Assembly: GCF_023614235.1 (NCBI RefSeq)
Contig: NZ_CP094264.1
Coordinates: 2,604,001 to 2,668,000, forward strand
From: Streptomyces sp. MRC013
GTDB taxonomy: Bacteria > Actinomycetota > Actinomycetes > Streptomycetales > Streptomycetaceae
Direction: 5' to 3'
DNA length: 64,000 bases
Position 1 is the first letter of the stretch; each line of letters starts with the position of its first letter. Positions 1 to 8,419 of this stretch are shown here, in pieces. A program made the translations under genes and the position numbers. The notes under the pieces are model-generated. The model did no database searches, had not been told where the DNA came from, and saw only the letters and a program-made list of their open reading frames with translations.

Positions 1-55
1 CGGGGCCGTGATCACTCGCCCCAAAGCAACTCCAGCCCGAAGCCGTTCCGTCGGC

Positions 56-318
56 CTACTCCTGAATCGGCAGGCGTGGATGGGCGAACACGAAGAACAT
101 GTACGCAACGGCCGCTGCCGTGCCCACCGACAAGAGCGCCAGGCCGGTCAGAGGCTGCGTACGACTGACACCCTGCCGTGAGGCAGTGCGGTATCCGACG
201 GCACCCGGGACGAAGCCGGTGAGGCCGAGCAGCAGGGCCAGAGCCCAGACGAGCGTCCGGAGGGGCAGCAGAACCAGAACGCAACGGAAGCCGCACCGAA
301 AACGACGGAACGGCTCAT
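56..318 (-). pseudogene. Small membrane protein, frameshifted
   Basis: Two reading frames join to give one plausible small membrane protein. An ATG at 316-318 starts MSRSVVFGAASVAFWF. Near 270 the hydrophobic sequence passes into another frame that continues LLPLRTLVWALALLLGLTG and then GLALLSVGTAAAVAYMFFVF, ending with TAG at 56-58. The composite of about 87 residues would have two or three membrane segments. Neither frame alone gives a sensible start plus hydrophobic core, so one indel (real or sequencing) is the simplest reading. I do not recognise the family. It lies downstream of the tRNA on the same strand and has no close partner gene. Confidence 0.4.
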
Positions 319-488
319 CCGCCCCGGTCTGTCACCGGCCGGATCATCCGTGTGGGTCGTGCTCTGAATCGGAACGGCAGGGCAGAGAGGCTCAGCAGCC
401 GCCCCGCCAACCACCGGGCCCCTCGCGTGCCCGGTCCAGCGGGAAGGCACGGGGAACTCGGACCGTCACGCTGTCCGGACATATGAAG

Positions 489-518
489 GGCCCCCGACCG
501 CTCGGCTGGTCAGGGGCC
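489..518 (-). terminator. Hairpin downstream of tRNA-Ser
   Basis: An 11-bp arm at 489-499 pairs with 508-518 with one mismatch around an 8-nt loop. It lies 12 nt past the 3' end of tRNA-Ser in the direction of tRNA transcription, as expected for its terminator. Confidence 0.65.
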
Positions 519-529
519 GTTCCCTCTGG

Positions 530-614
530 CGGTGGGTGTGGGATTTGAACCCACGGTGACTCGCGCCACGACGGTTTTCAAGACCGTTCCCTTAGGCCGC
601 TCGGGCAACCCACC
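530..614 (-). tRNA. tRNA-Ser (anticodon TGA)
   Basis: The minus strand reads GGTGGGT (acceptor arm), then the anticodon loop CTTGAAA with anticodon TGA, an extra arm, GTTCAAATC in the T loop and ACCCACC closing the acceptor. The discriminator is G and no CCA is encoded. The 85-nt length with a long variable arm is typical of a class II serine tRNA that reads UCA. No integrase or truncated tRNA copy adjoins it, so there is no sign that it is used as an attachment site. Confidence 0.95.
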
Positions 615-1151
615 CTCGCCCCGACTCGCCTGCTGCGGAGCGGGCTACAGACTACCGGCTGGCCGGCGGGGACGGGTGCGCACCGGTCGACAGGAGCGAT
701 GAAGGGGGGCCGGGGGAGGCCGCATCGGGTGGTGCGCGCCGACGGCTCCGTTCCGAACGGCCGCGCGCGGGCCGCTCGCCCGCCGCGCACCGTGGACGAC
801 GCGTACGGCGGCGGGGCGAGGGGCCCGCCCCGCTACCACGTCCTCGCCCTGGGAAGTGCCGCCGCACGGCGTTCCGCAGCGTCGGAGCGGGGACGATGCA
901 CACGTACGGGGTGACGGCATCCGAAGCGGCATCACGCGTACGGGTGAGCGTCGGGACAGGGAGCCGGGGTACGGAGCCGCTCTTCCGGGAAGCGTGAAGG
1001 ATCGGCTCGAAAACAAGCCTGACGAGTGAAAAAGCAGCCTGACAAAGGCGTTTCCGAAAGGAAGCGGTTCCACGGAACACGTTTCCGGTCGTCTTCGACC
1101 ACTAGTGTGCGCGTGTCTACACAAGGGTGAACGCCCGTATTGTCCAGAATG
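615..1151. other. Intergenic, no gene recognised
   Basis: About 540 bp between tRNA-Ser and the promoter of the gene at 1204. Open frames exist on both strands but show arginine/proline/alanine-rich compositions typical of antisense frames in 70%+ GC DNA. No RBS-linked start, RNA gene or strong hairpin was seen. A short direct repeat AGCCTGAC occurs at about 1015 and 1033. Confidence 0.5.
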
Positions 1152-1180
1152 TTGGCAACTGCCCCAGTTGAAACTATGAA
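1152..1180 (+). promoter_or_regulatory. Promoter with operator-like inverted repeat
   Basis: TTGGCA at 1152-1157 and TATGAA at 1175-1180 are separated by 17 nt, a good vegetative-type promoter for the gene starting at 1204. The spacer contains a perfect inverted repeat CAACTG-CCC-CAGTTG (1156-1170), placed where a repressor could block RNA polymerase. The regulator is not identifiable from sequence. Confidence 0.5.
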
Positions 1181-1203
1181 GTTTCGTTGCCGAGGAGCAT
1201 GAC

Positions 1204-2319
1204 ATGCAGGTTCGCAGGTGGCTCCCAGACCAGCCCACCCGTATCGGCCGGCACGACTGGCCGGACGAGGGGGACAACGGAACACACATGCGACTGCGGG
1301 CCGGCTCCATCGTGGTACTCGACCGGCAGGCGTGGCGGATCCTGGAGATCAACGGCTACACGGGCGACCGGTGGCCGGACTCCTACGAGAAGGCCTGGCG
1401 CGACCACGTGGAACTGTGGTGGCACGCCAACGAACTGCGGCGAGCCAACAACCAGGCGGTCAAACCGGCCCCCGAGCGGGCCGAGTTCTACAAGCGCCCG
1501 GTGATCCTGGTGCTGCGCAACGAGAACCTGCCCCGGTCCACCCCGAAGCACTGGTGCGCCCCCGCCAGCCACGACTGGCAGGTCCTGCCCGAGCACTACG
1601 CCGTCTGCCGCGCCTGCGGCGAGCTGCCGCCCTGCCGCCACGGCGAGTACCGCTGGGAGGGCGGCCCCCGCTGGCCGGAGCAGAACGGCGGCATCCCGCT
1701 CATGGTGCCGGAGTACTGCTGCATGGGGTGTGCCGAGCCGATCAGGCCGCGGATGCGGACCGTGCGCTTCCCCGGCCCGAACCTCTGGTACCCCGACCTC
1801 GGGGAGGACACGGCCGTCTTCCACGCCCGCACGGCCTGCGCCGACCAGGTCGACTGCTACCGCGTGCAGTGGCAGACCGAGTACGACCCGCGTTCCTCGG
1901 CGCACTCCGCCGCCGTGGAGTTCCCGGGCTTCGAGCAGTTCGTACTGCCCCGGACGCGCAACGCGCCGGACGTCGCCCCGCACGGCCAGTCGAGCGGCGC
2001 GGTACCGGCCGGCCCGCCGGCCCCCGCCGACACCGAACCGGCACACCAGCCCGCGCACCAGCCGGCACCCGCGGCCCCCGGCGCGCCCGCGGCGGAGGCC
2101 GCCGCGCCGGGGTCCGCGCCCGCGGCCGAGGCGCCCGTTCCCGCCGTCGAGGGTGCCGGACCGGCCCTCCGGGCCGCGGAGGAGCTGGGGCTGTCCCTCG
2201 CCGAGCGCCCGGCGTTCCACAACGCGGAGCAGGCCGCCCGGGTGATCGAGGAACTCACCGCCGCGGTCCGCAACATCGCGCTCTGCCTGAACGATCCGGC
2301 CGCCCGCGCCCGCCCCTGA
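1204..2319 (+). CDS. Hypothetical protein with CxxC pairs and Pro/Ala-rich linker
   Basis: A 371-residue protein I cannot assign to a family. The first 245 residues look folded and tryptophan/tyrosine rich. They contain VCRACGELPPCRHG and YCCMGCAEP, two clusters that could bind zinc. Residues about 255-320 are a Pro/Ala-rich low-complexity linker. The last 50 (ELGLSLAERPAFHNAEQAAR onward) look like a short helical domain. The ATG at 1204 is preceded by GAGGAG at 1191-1196 with good spacing. An internal ATG at 1288 has no clear RBS and is less likely. It ends just before a terminator shared with the convergent protease gene. It is probably a Streptomyces-restricted cytoplasmic protein, with no function proposed. 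Confidence 0.75.
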   Translation: MQVRRWLPDQPTRIGRHDWPDEGDNGTHMRLRAGSIVVLDRQAWRILEINGYTGDRWPDSYEKAWRDHVELWWHANELRRANNQAVKPAPERAEFYKRPVILVLRNENLPRSTPKHWCAPASHDWQVLPEHYAVCRACGELPPCRHGEYRWEGGPRWPEQNGGIPLMVPEYCCMGCAEPIRPRMRTVRFPGPNLWYPDLGEDTAVFHARTACADQVDCYRVQWQTEYDPRSSAHSAAVEFPGFEQFVLPRTRNAPDVAPHGQSSGAVPAGPPAPADTEPAHQPAHQPAPAAPGAPAAEAAAPGSAPAAEAPVPAVEGAGPALRAAEELGLSLAERPAFHNAEQAARVIEELTAAVRNIALCLNDPAARARP

Positions 2320-2320
2320 C

Positions 2321-2349
2321 CCTCGGGGACGGGCGCCGCGTCCCCGAGG
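2321..2349. terminator. Bidirectional terminator hairpin
   Basis: CCTCGGGGACG (2321-2331) pairs perfectly with CGTCCCCGAGG (2339-2349) around a 7-nt loop. It starts 2 bp after the stop of the hypothetical gene, upstream of the convergent protease stop. Confidence 0.75.
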
Positions 2350-2440
2350 CCGCCACCGGCCGGCCCGGGGCGCGGTGAAGCGGTGGAGGGGAGGCCCCAC
2401 CGCCCCGGACGCGGAGCCGCGGGACGGGGGACCGGCGGGG

Positions 2441-3910
2441 TCAGTCGCCCTTGCGCTCGCCGAGGGTGACCCGGACCTGCTTCTCCCGGCCGGCGCGCTC
2501 GTACGTCAGGACCACCGTGTCACCGGGCCGATGGGTCCAGATCTCGCTGATCAGCGTCGGCCCGCTGTCGATGATGCGGTTGCCGAAGCGGGTGATCACG
2601 TCGCCCGGGCGCAGGCCGGCCTTGGCCGCGGGGCCGTTCGGGGTGATCGACGGCGTACCGCCCCTGCTCTCGACGATCGTGGCGCCCCCGCCCTCCTCCG
2701 ACATGTCCACCGTCGCGCCGATCATCGGGTAGACCGGCTCACCCGTCTTGATGAGCTGCTCGGCGACGTTCTTCGCCTGGTTGACCGGGATCGCGAAGCC
2801 GAGACCCACCGACCCCGCCTGGGACTGGCCGAGACCGCCCGAACCGGGGGACTGGATGGCCGAGTTGATGCCGATCACCGCGCCGCGGCCGTCCAGGAGG
2901 GGGCCGCCGGAGTTCCCGGGGTTGATCGACGCGTCCGTCTGGAGGGCGCTCATGTACGAGTTCTTGCCGCCCGAACCGTCGCTGGACGCGACCGGGCGGT
3001 TCTTGGCGCTGATGATGCCGGTCGTCACCGTGTTGGACAGGCCGAACGGCGCACCGATCGCGATGGTCGAGTCGCCCACGGCCACCTTGTCGGAATCCCC
3101 CAGCGGCAGGGGCGTCAGGCCCCGGGGGGCGTTGCGGAGCTTCAGTACGGCCACGTCGTACCCCTGGGCCCGGCCGACCACCTCGGCGTCGAACTCCCTT
3201 CCGTCCGAGAAGGTCGCCGTGACCGTGCCGGCCTCGGCCGCCGAGGCCACCACGTGGTTGTTGGTGAGGATGTGGCCCTCCCTGTCGTACACGAAGCCCG
3301 TGCCCGTGCCGCCCCCGCCCTCCGAAGCGCCGGACTTCGCCTCGATCGTGACGACGCTCGGCAGGGCCTTGGAGGCGACCGCGGCGACCGTGCCGGGTTC
3401 GCGCGTGAAGCCGGCCGGGGTGTCGCCGACCGAGACCGTCGTCGAGGTGCCCGCGCCGCCGTCGCGCTCCGCCGCCCAGTACCCGATGCCGCCGCCGACG
3501 CCGCCGGCCAGGAGGGCCGCGGCCAGGACCGTCGCGACGAGCCCGCCGGAGCGCCTGCGCGGCGGGGCCGCGGCGGGCGCGGCCGGGTAGGTGCCCCACG
3601 CGTCGCCGAAGTGGCCCGCGGGGCCGTGGGCGTACGCCTGGGCGGCACGGGCGTCGCCCGGCGCGCCGTACGGCGGGTGGGCGGGCGGTGCGGCGGGGGG
3701 CGGGGGCGCCGCGGGGTGCGCGCTTCCGGACGGCCCCGCCGGCCCCGGCCCGGGGACCCCTGCTTCCGGCGGCGCCCCCTCCGGCGCCCGCCCCGCGTTC
3801 CCGGGAGGGGGCGTGGGCGCCGCGGGACCCGCCGGGGCGCCCTGCGGAGCGGACGCGGACGGGGCGTCGGGGGCGGACGGAACCGCGGTGCCCTCGTTCT
3901 CGGTGCTCAC
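2441..3910 (-). CDS. Membrane-anchored HtrA/DegP-type serine protease with PDZ domain
   Basis: An envelope quality-control protease of 489 residues. Residues 1-120 are a Pro/Ala/Gly-rich cytoplasmic region ending in RRR. A single membrane span follows (about 123-146). The trypsin-like domain (about 175-370) has the catalytic triad His219 (TNNHVV), Asp252 (YDVAVLKL) and Ser334 (GNSGGP). A C-terminal PDZ domain (about 390-480) includes AAKAGLRPGDVITRFG. Expected to face the outside of the cell and cleave misfolded exported proteins. The GTG start at 3910 is preferred over an upstream in-frame ATG at 3949 because GAGGAG lies just before it and the extension is arginine rich. It stands alone, convergent with the gene upstream at 1204. 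Confidence 0.93.
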   Translation of the reverse strand: MSTENEGTAVPSAPDAPSASAPQGAPAGPAAPTPPPGNAGRAPEGAPPEAGVPGPGPAGPSGSAHPAAPPPPAAPPAHPPYGAPGDARAAQAYAHGPAGHFGDAWGTYPAAPAAAPPRRRSGGLVATVLAAALLAGGVGGGIGYWAAERDGGAGTSTTVSVGDTPAGFTREPGTVAAVASKALPSVVTIEAKSGASEGGGGTGTGFVYDREGHILTNNHVVASAAEAGTVTATFSDGREFDAEVVGRAQGYDVAVLKLRNAPRGLTPLPLGDSDKVAVGDSTIAIGAPFGLSNTVTTGIISAKNRPVASSDGSGGKNSYMSALQTDASINPGNSGGPLLDGRGAVIGINSAIQSPGSGGLGQSQAGSVGLGFAIPVNQAKNVAEQLIKTGEPVYPMIGATVDMSEEGGGATIVESRGGTPSITPNGPAAKAGLRPGDVITRFGNRIIDSGPTLISEIWTHRPGDTVVLTYERAGREKQVRVTLGERKGD

Positions 3911-4128
3911 AGCTCGTTCTCCTCGGTATCCACGTCGTCGTATCGGCACGAACCCGCCGTGCGGTCTCCGGACTCAGCTTTTCCTACCGCTCGTCAGGCC
4001 ACTGTAAGCGGGAGCCACGCCTCCGCCACCCACCCTTTATCTCCGACAATCGGGACACGCTCCGATGCGGCCGGTGCGCACCGCCAGCCGGGCTCCGCCC
4101 ACCGGGCGAACGGTGACACCATGACGCG

Positions 4129-4938
4129 GTGACCCACGCAGCCCGGCACACCGTCCAAGTCGTCGCCCACCGGGGCGCATCCGAGGATGCGCCCGAGCAC
4201 ACCCTCGCCGCGTACGTGAAGGCCATCGAGGAGGGGGCGGACGCCCTGGAGTGCGACGTGCGGCTCACCGCGGACGGCCACCTGGTCTGCGTGCACGACC
4301 GCCGCGTGGACCGCACCTCCGACGGGCGCGGCGCCGTCTCGGCGCTGGACCTGGCCGACCTGGCCGCCCTCGACTTCGGGTCCTGGAGGAAGGGCAGCCG
4401 CGAGAGCCCGGACCGGGACGGCCCCGAGTACACCTCGGTCCTGACCCTGGAGCGGCTGCTGGAGCTCGTCGCCGACGCGGGCCGCCGCGTCGAGCTCGCC
4501 GTCGAGACGAAGCACCCCACGCGCTGGGCGGGCCGGGTGGAGGAGCGGCTGGTCCGGCTGCTGCGCCGGTTCGGCCTCGCGGATCCGCCGACCCCCGCCG
4601 AGTCGGCCGTACGGATCATGAGCTTCTCGTCCCGGTCGCTGCGGCGGGTCGCGGCGGCCGCGCCCGCCGTCCCGACCGTCTACCTCACCCAGTTCGTCGC
4701 GGTCCGGCCGCGCGAGGGCCGCCTCCCGGGCGGCGCCCGGATCGCCGGGCCCTCGATCCGGATCGTCCGGAACCATCCCGCGTACGTCGAGCGCCTCCAC
4801 GAGGCGGGGCTCCAAGTCCACGTGTGGACGGTCGACGCACCCGGGGACGTCGACCTCTGCGCCCGGCTCGGGGTGGACGCCGTCATCACCAACCGCCCCG
4901 GGCGGGTCCTGTCCCAGCTGGGACGCGCCTCCCGTTAG
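4129..4938 (+). CDS. Glycerophosphodiester phosphodiesterase
   Basis: Hydrolyses glycerophosphodiesters to glycerol-3-phosphate and an alcohol. The 269-residue protein is a single GDPD TIM-barrel. It has the diagnostic VAHRGAS, EHTLAAY and ALECDVRLTADG motifs, and VCVHD (second catalytic His) follows. No signal peptide is apparent, so it is probably cytoplasmic. Start is GTG at 4129; an ATG 8 nt upstream is out of frame. The gene stands between the divergent protease gene and an anti-sigma-type ATPase gene 47 bp downstream on the same strand. Confidence 0.93.
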   Translation: MTHAARHTVQVVAHRGASEDAPEHTLAAYVKAIEEGADALECDVRLTADGHLVCVHDRRVDRTSDGRGAVSALDLADLAALDFGSWRKGSRESPDRDGPEYTSVLTLERLLELVADAGRRVELAVETKHPTRWAGRVEERLVRLLRRFGLADPPTPAESAVRIMSFSSRSLRRVAAAAPAVPTVYLTQFVAVRPREGRLPGGARIAGPSIRIVRNHPAYVERLHEAGLQVHVWTVDAPGDVDLCARLGVDAVITNRPGRVLSQLGRASR

Positions 4939-4985
4939 TCACGCGGAGTGCTCCGGCGCGTTCACTCCGTGGCGAATCGTGTCGG

Positions 4986-5711
4986 ATGCGTCACTCTATG
5001 TGGAGCGGCCGGTTTCCGTCCCAGATCAGGAGGGCATCCACACCGTGGCGTGGGGCGAAGGAGGTCTCGGGGGTGGCGTTGGTGATGGCACAGGGAGTGC
5101 CGGCGTCGTCGAGCATGGCCGTACCCCACGGCCCTGCGGGCGTGGGCGAGGCGAGGCGCCGCGTGCGGGAGCAGCTGCGGCGCGGCGGCGTCCCGGAGGC
5201 GGTCGTCGACGACGCCGTACTGATCCTCTCCGAACTGCTCAGCAACTCCTGCCGGTACGGCAGGCCGCTGGACGCCGCCGAGATCGGTGGGGGAGCCGTC
5301 CGGGCCGCCTGGCGGATCGACGCCCACGGCACCCTGACCCTCGAGGTGACGGACGGCGGTGGTCCCACCCGGCCGATGCCGTCCACGCCGTCGGTGACCG
5401 CGCGCGGCGGCCGGGGACTCAACATCATCAACGCGCTCGCCCAGGACTGGGGGGTGCGCGACGGCGCCTCCGGCGAGGTCACGGTGTGGGTCCTCGTGGC
5501 GGGAGCGCCGCCGCGCCACGACGGCGCCGCCGCACGCCCCGCCGGCCGGAACGACGGTCTCACCGCCCCGCCCCTCCCCCGCGTGAACGGCGCGCGCCGC
5601 GCGCGCCCGGCCAGGAGGGCGGCCTCCCGGCCCGGCACCGGTGCGGCCGCGAGCGCGGTGCCGCTGGTGGGCGACCCGGGGTTCGCCGACGCGTACGAGG
5701 ACGTGGACTGA
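4986..5711 (+). CDS. ATP-binding protein of the anti-sigma-factor kinase type
   Basis: A GHKL-fold ATPase of the SpoIIAB/RsbW-like family, numerous in streptomycetes and generally thought to bind sigma or anti-anti-sigma factors. The 241-residue protein has the N box ILSELLSNSCRYG, G1 box VTDGGGPT and G2 box GGRGLNIINAL. A basic, Ala/Pro-rich tail of about 65 residues follows the domain. I chose the ATG at 4986 because the N-terminal MRHSMWSGRFPSQI sequence is, as I recall, conserved in this subfamily. A second ATG at 5085 would still keep the domain. No partner sigma or antagonist gene is adjacent. Confidence 0.85.
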   Translation: MRHSMWSGRFPSQIRRASTPWRGAKEVSGVALVMAQGVPASSSMAVPHGPAGVGEARRRVREQLRRGGVPEAVVDDAVLILSELLSNSCRYGRPLDAAEIGGGAVRAAWRIDAHGTLTLEVTDGGGPTRPMPSTPSVTARGGRGLNIINALAQDWGVRDGASGEVTVWVLVAGAPPRHDGAAARPAGRNDGLTAPPLPRVNGARRARPARRAASRPGTGAAASAVPLVGDPGFADAYEDVD

Positions 5712-5780
5712 CGCCCGCCGCCCTCCCGTACGGCTAGGCTCGCGGCCGACAGAGACCGCGTTCCAACGGGAGACCCACCC

Positions 5781-6752
5781 ATGGCCAAGAAGCGCCCCCA
5801 GAAGAAGGCCGCCGGCGCACCGCAGGTGACGGACGGGGAAGTGCCGGTCGTCGGCGCCCGCGAGCCCTGCCCGTGCGGTTCGGGCCGCCGCTACAAGGCC
5901 TGCCACGGCCGGGCCGCCGCGCACGCGGTGACCGAGCTCGTCCAGCGCCCGTTCCAGGGCCTGGCCGGCGAGTGCGACTGGGTGGCGCTGCGCGAGCTGG
6001 TGCCGGCCGCGACCGCGCCGCTGCACCCGCAGGGCGGGCTGCCCGAGGGCGTGCCGTCCGTCACGCTCGCGACCGTCCTGCCGATGGCGTGGCCCGCGCT
6101 GCGCCGGGACGACGGCTCCGTGCTGCTGGCGCTGCAGAACGACACGTCCTCCGGTGACCTGAGCCGCGACCTGGCGGACACGCTCCAGCGCGCGCTGGAG
6201 GCCGAGCCCGGCACCCCGGTCCCCGCGCGCCGGGTCCCGGCGGAGGGGCCCCGGCTCCAGGACCTCCTCGACCCGGGGGCCGGCTTCGAGCCGGTCGTCC
6301 ACACGGGCTTCGAGTTCTGGGTGCCGGAGTCCGCGGAGGGCGCGTCACCCGAGGTCGCCGCGTCGCTGGAGCGGGCCAACGCCGCCGCGATCCCGACCGT
6401 GAGGCTGCCGGGCGCGGAGGCCGCGTACTGGTGCGAGACGCCGGAGAAGAACCACCTGCGCTGGGTCATGCCGCACCCGGAGGAGGAACTGCTCGACGCG
6501 CTCGCCCGGCTGCACGCCGCCGGGGCGTCTTCGCTGGGTGAGGGCACGCGCCTCGTCGGGTCGTTCCGGGCCCACGGCCTGGTCGTCCCGGTGTGGGACC
6601 TCCCGAGCGGTATGACGGCGGAGGACTGCGAGAAGCCGGCCGCCGCGTTCGCGGAGCGGCTCGCGGGCGCGCTGGCGGCGGAGGAGCCGCTGACGGCGGA
6701 GGAGCGGCGGGCGCGCGGCGGGCTCACCAACCGCCAGGTCACCCTCAGCTGA
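5781..6752 (+). CDS. SEC-C motif protein (DUF5926 family)
   Basis: A 323-residue cytoplasmic protein. Residues about 33-50 contain a SEC-C zinc motif, PCPCGSGRRYKACHG, as at the C-terminus of SecA. The lysine-rich start (MAKKRPQKKA) precedes it. The remainder matches, from memory, the actinobacterial DUF5926 family of unknown function. The ATG has GGGAG upstream. It is probably an independent transcription unit. SEC-C motifs bind zinc and often contact other proteins, but I would not infer secretion from it alone. Confidence 0.88.
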   Translation: MAKKRPQKKAAGAPQVTDGEVPVVGAREPCPCGSGRRYKACHGRAAAHAVTELVQRPFQGLAGECDWVALRELVPAATAPLHPQGGLPEGVPSVTLATVLPMAWPALRRDDGSVLLALQNDTSSGDLSRDLADTLQRALEAEPGTPVPARRVPAEGPRLQDLLDPGAGFEPVVHTGFEFWVPESAEGASPEVAASLERANAAAIPTVRLPGAEAAYWCETPEKNHLRWVMPHPEEELLDALARLHAAGASSLGEGTRLVGSFRAHGLVVPVWDLPSGMTAEDCEKPAAAFAERLAGALAAEEPLTAEERRARGGLTNRQVTLS

Positions 6753-6864
6753 AGCCCCGGTGGGCAGGGCGGGGCCCCGGCGGCGGTTTCCGACCGCGGT
6801 TCCCGGCGGCTTACGGAACCGAATCCCCGCCGAATCCCCACCCCCGATAAACGGTTGTCCGAAT

Positions 6865-6956
6865 AAGAGAGATCGGATTTGCCAACCGCCGGTCTCTTGT
6901 TACCGTTCTAGAAGCCCGGTCGCTGGTGCATCCCCCGTCGCCAGCGGCCGGGTTCT
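6865..6956. ncRNA. Tandem hairpins, leader-like or small RNA candidate
   Basis: Hairpin 1 joins AAGAGA (6865-6870) with TCTCTT (6893-6898). Hairpin 2 is much stronger: CCCGGTCGCTGG (6915-6926) pairs with CCAGCGGCCGGG (6941-6952) through one G-T pair. It is extended by AGAA/TTCT and capped by a 14-nt loop containing five C residues. The segment just upstream is AT-rich for this genome. It looks like a 5' leader or small RNA, but no downstream coding sequence can be seen. Assignment is tentative. Confidence 0.35.
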
Positions 6957-7433
6957 CGCATTTCCACGAGTCCCTTCCCCGGCGCCGCGTCCGGCCCGTG
7001 GGCGGTTGCCGCCCGTCCCGCTGGAAGGCGGCTCCCCGGGCTCCCGCCCGTCGCGGACTGCGCGGACGCCGCGCGGCCCGCGGACCCCACCGGCGCCGCC
7101 GTCACACGGGATCCCCAGGTGGAGGGCCCGCCGTCCGCCGTCGCGGCGCGTTCCGGGTGCGGAGTGCGCCCGGCCGCGCCCGCGGGGTCGGGGTCCGGGC
7201 GCCGCTCCACGCCACCGTGTCGCGGTGGCGCGTCCGCGTCCGGGCGCCGGCCCCGTCGGCGGGCGCGGGGGCGCGCCGGCCCTTTCCGGTGGGCGCGAGC
7301 GGGCCCGCGGTGCACGGGGAGGCGGCGGCCCCGCCGTCCGCGGTGCCGCCGGTTTCAGACAGAAAAGCGGTCGGGCCGAACCCTCCGGGGGCGAAGTTCC
7401 GCAGCGGTGCACGGGTGGGCGCGGGGGGCGTGG

Positions 7434-7501
7434 CCGTCGACGGGAGCGGCGGACGTCCCCCGGAGCCCCGTCGGCCCCGTGCCCGTCGACGGGAGCGGCG
7501 G
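7434..7501. repeat. 19-bp direct repeat, two copies
   Basis: CCGTCGACGGGAGCGGCGG occurs identically at 7434-7452 and 7483-7501, 49 bp apart, in the gene-free stretch. The first half of each copy is itself palindromic (CCGTCGACGG). Function unknown. Confidence 0.7.
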
Positions 7502-7705
7502 GGCGGCGGGGGCGGCCACGCGGGCACCGGGCCGGACCACGCGGAGGGCCGGCTCGTTCCACCTCCCCGGGCGGCCTCCTGCGCCGCCCGGCGAAGAGCC
7601 CCCGCCGGTGGCGGGGCCTTCCTCGGGGCCGCGTCCGCCTCCCGTACGGACGGCGGGACTTCCCACCCGTACGGGTGACCCGCCCGGCGGCGCGGGCGCG
7701 GCCGC

Positions 7706-8419
7706 TCAGTACCGCAGTCTGCTGCCCCCGTCCGGGGCGCCCGCGCTCGCCTCGACCAGTGCGTCCACGACCGCCTCCACGTCCGGGAGCCACGGGGCCC
7801 CCGCCACGGGCGGCCGCTCCCAGCGCACCCCGCCCGTACCGGTCTCCGACGGCGGCAGCACCAGATAGCCGCCGTCACCGTGGAACCGGAGCGAACTCGG
7901 TACGCAGTCCTTCGCGTACAGCAGCTCGCCGAGCCGCTCCAGGGAGTACGGGGCCACCAGCAGCGACCAGCGCGTCGGTGTCGCCACCACGGGCCCGAGC
8001 CGCAGACCGCGCCGGTCGAGCACGGCCAGTGCGCGCGCCGCCGCGACGGCCGGGAGGCTCACCGCGCACGGGGCACGACCGCCCGTGGCGAGCAGCAGGG
8101 GTGCGTCGGGGCGGTTCGTCCACCACCAGCGCACCATCCGGGCGTCGGTGGTGGCCGCGAGCAGTCCGGGGTCGAAGGGGTGCGCGCCGGGGACGACGCA
8201 GTCGGGGTCGGGGCAGGCGCACGCGCGCGTCCCTTCCCCGGGACCGCCCACCGCCCTGCCGGTCTTCGTCGCCCTGGTCGGCTCGGCCGCCTCGAGCCCC
8301 ACGCCGGGGAGCACGGGCCAGTGCCACTCGGTGGCGCAGTGCAGCGCCGCGTCGAGGAGGGCCGGCCTCTTCCTGCGCCCGAACCGGAGCCTGCGCCGCA
8401 TTCCGGGGATCTCGCGCAT
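7706..8419 (-). CDS. Bifunctional DNA primase/polymerase-like protein
   Basis: A 237-residue protein related to the N-terminal primase/polymerase (prim-pol) domain family that streptomycetes carry as stand-alone genes. Recognisable stretches are LDAALHCATEWHWPVLPGV, CACPDPDCVVPGAHPFDPG and WWWTNRPDAPLLLATG. It lacks the helicase portion of phage-type primases, and catalysis has not been shown for such stand-alone forms as far as I know. I place the start at ATG 8419 because AAAGGA lies just upstream and the basic N-terminus (MREIPGMRRR) fits. The longer frame from 8461 lacks an RBS. Confidence 0.8.
   Translation of the reverse strand: MREIPGMRRRLRFGRRKRPALLDAALHCATEWHWPVLPGVGLEAAEPTRATKTGRAVGGPGEGTRACACPDPDCVVPGAHPFDPGLLAATTDARMVRWWWTNRPDAPLLLATGGRAPCAVSLPAVAAARALAVLDRRGLRLGPVVATPTRWSLLVAPYSLERLGELLYAKDCVPSSLRFHGDGGYLVLPPSETGTGGVRWERPPVAGAPWLPDVEAVVDALVEASAGAPDGGSRLRY

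Larger units (their letters stand above)
6753..7705. other. 950-bp intergenic region with structured element and repeats
   Basis: No convincing gene. All six frames are largely open, but the products are Arg/Pro/Gly-rich with no domain, and none has an RBS-linked start followed by a normal codon pattern. The first 200 bp hold a relatively AT-rich segment and two hairpins (6865-6956, listed separately). The middle holds a 19-bp direct repeat. The rest is very GC-rich with nothing further recognised. Confidence 0.55.

Noticed and set aside
530..1203. tRNA-Ser as an integration site for a mobile element
   Set aside because: No integrase, no duplicated tRNA 3' end and no composition change next to it.
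2375..4132. Long plus-strand frame opposite the HtrA protease gene
   Set aside because: Pure shadow of the protease coding sequence: repetitive Arg/Gly/Asp composition and no conserved motif.
6910..6956. Assignment of the strong hairpin to the actinobacterial 6C RNA family
   Set aside because: 6C RNAs have two hairpins each with six or more C in the loop; here only one loop has a run of five C.
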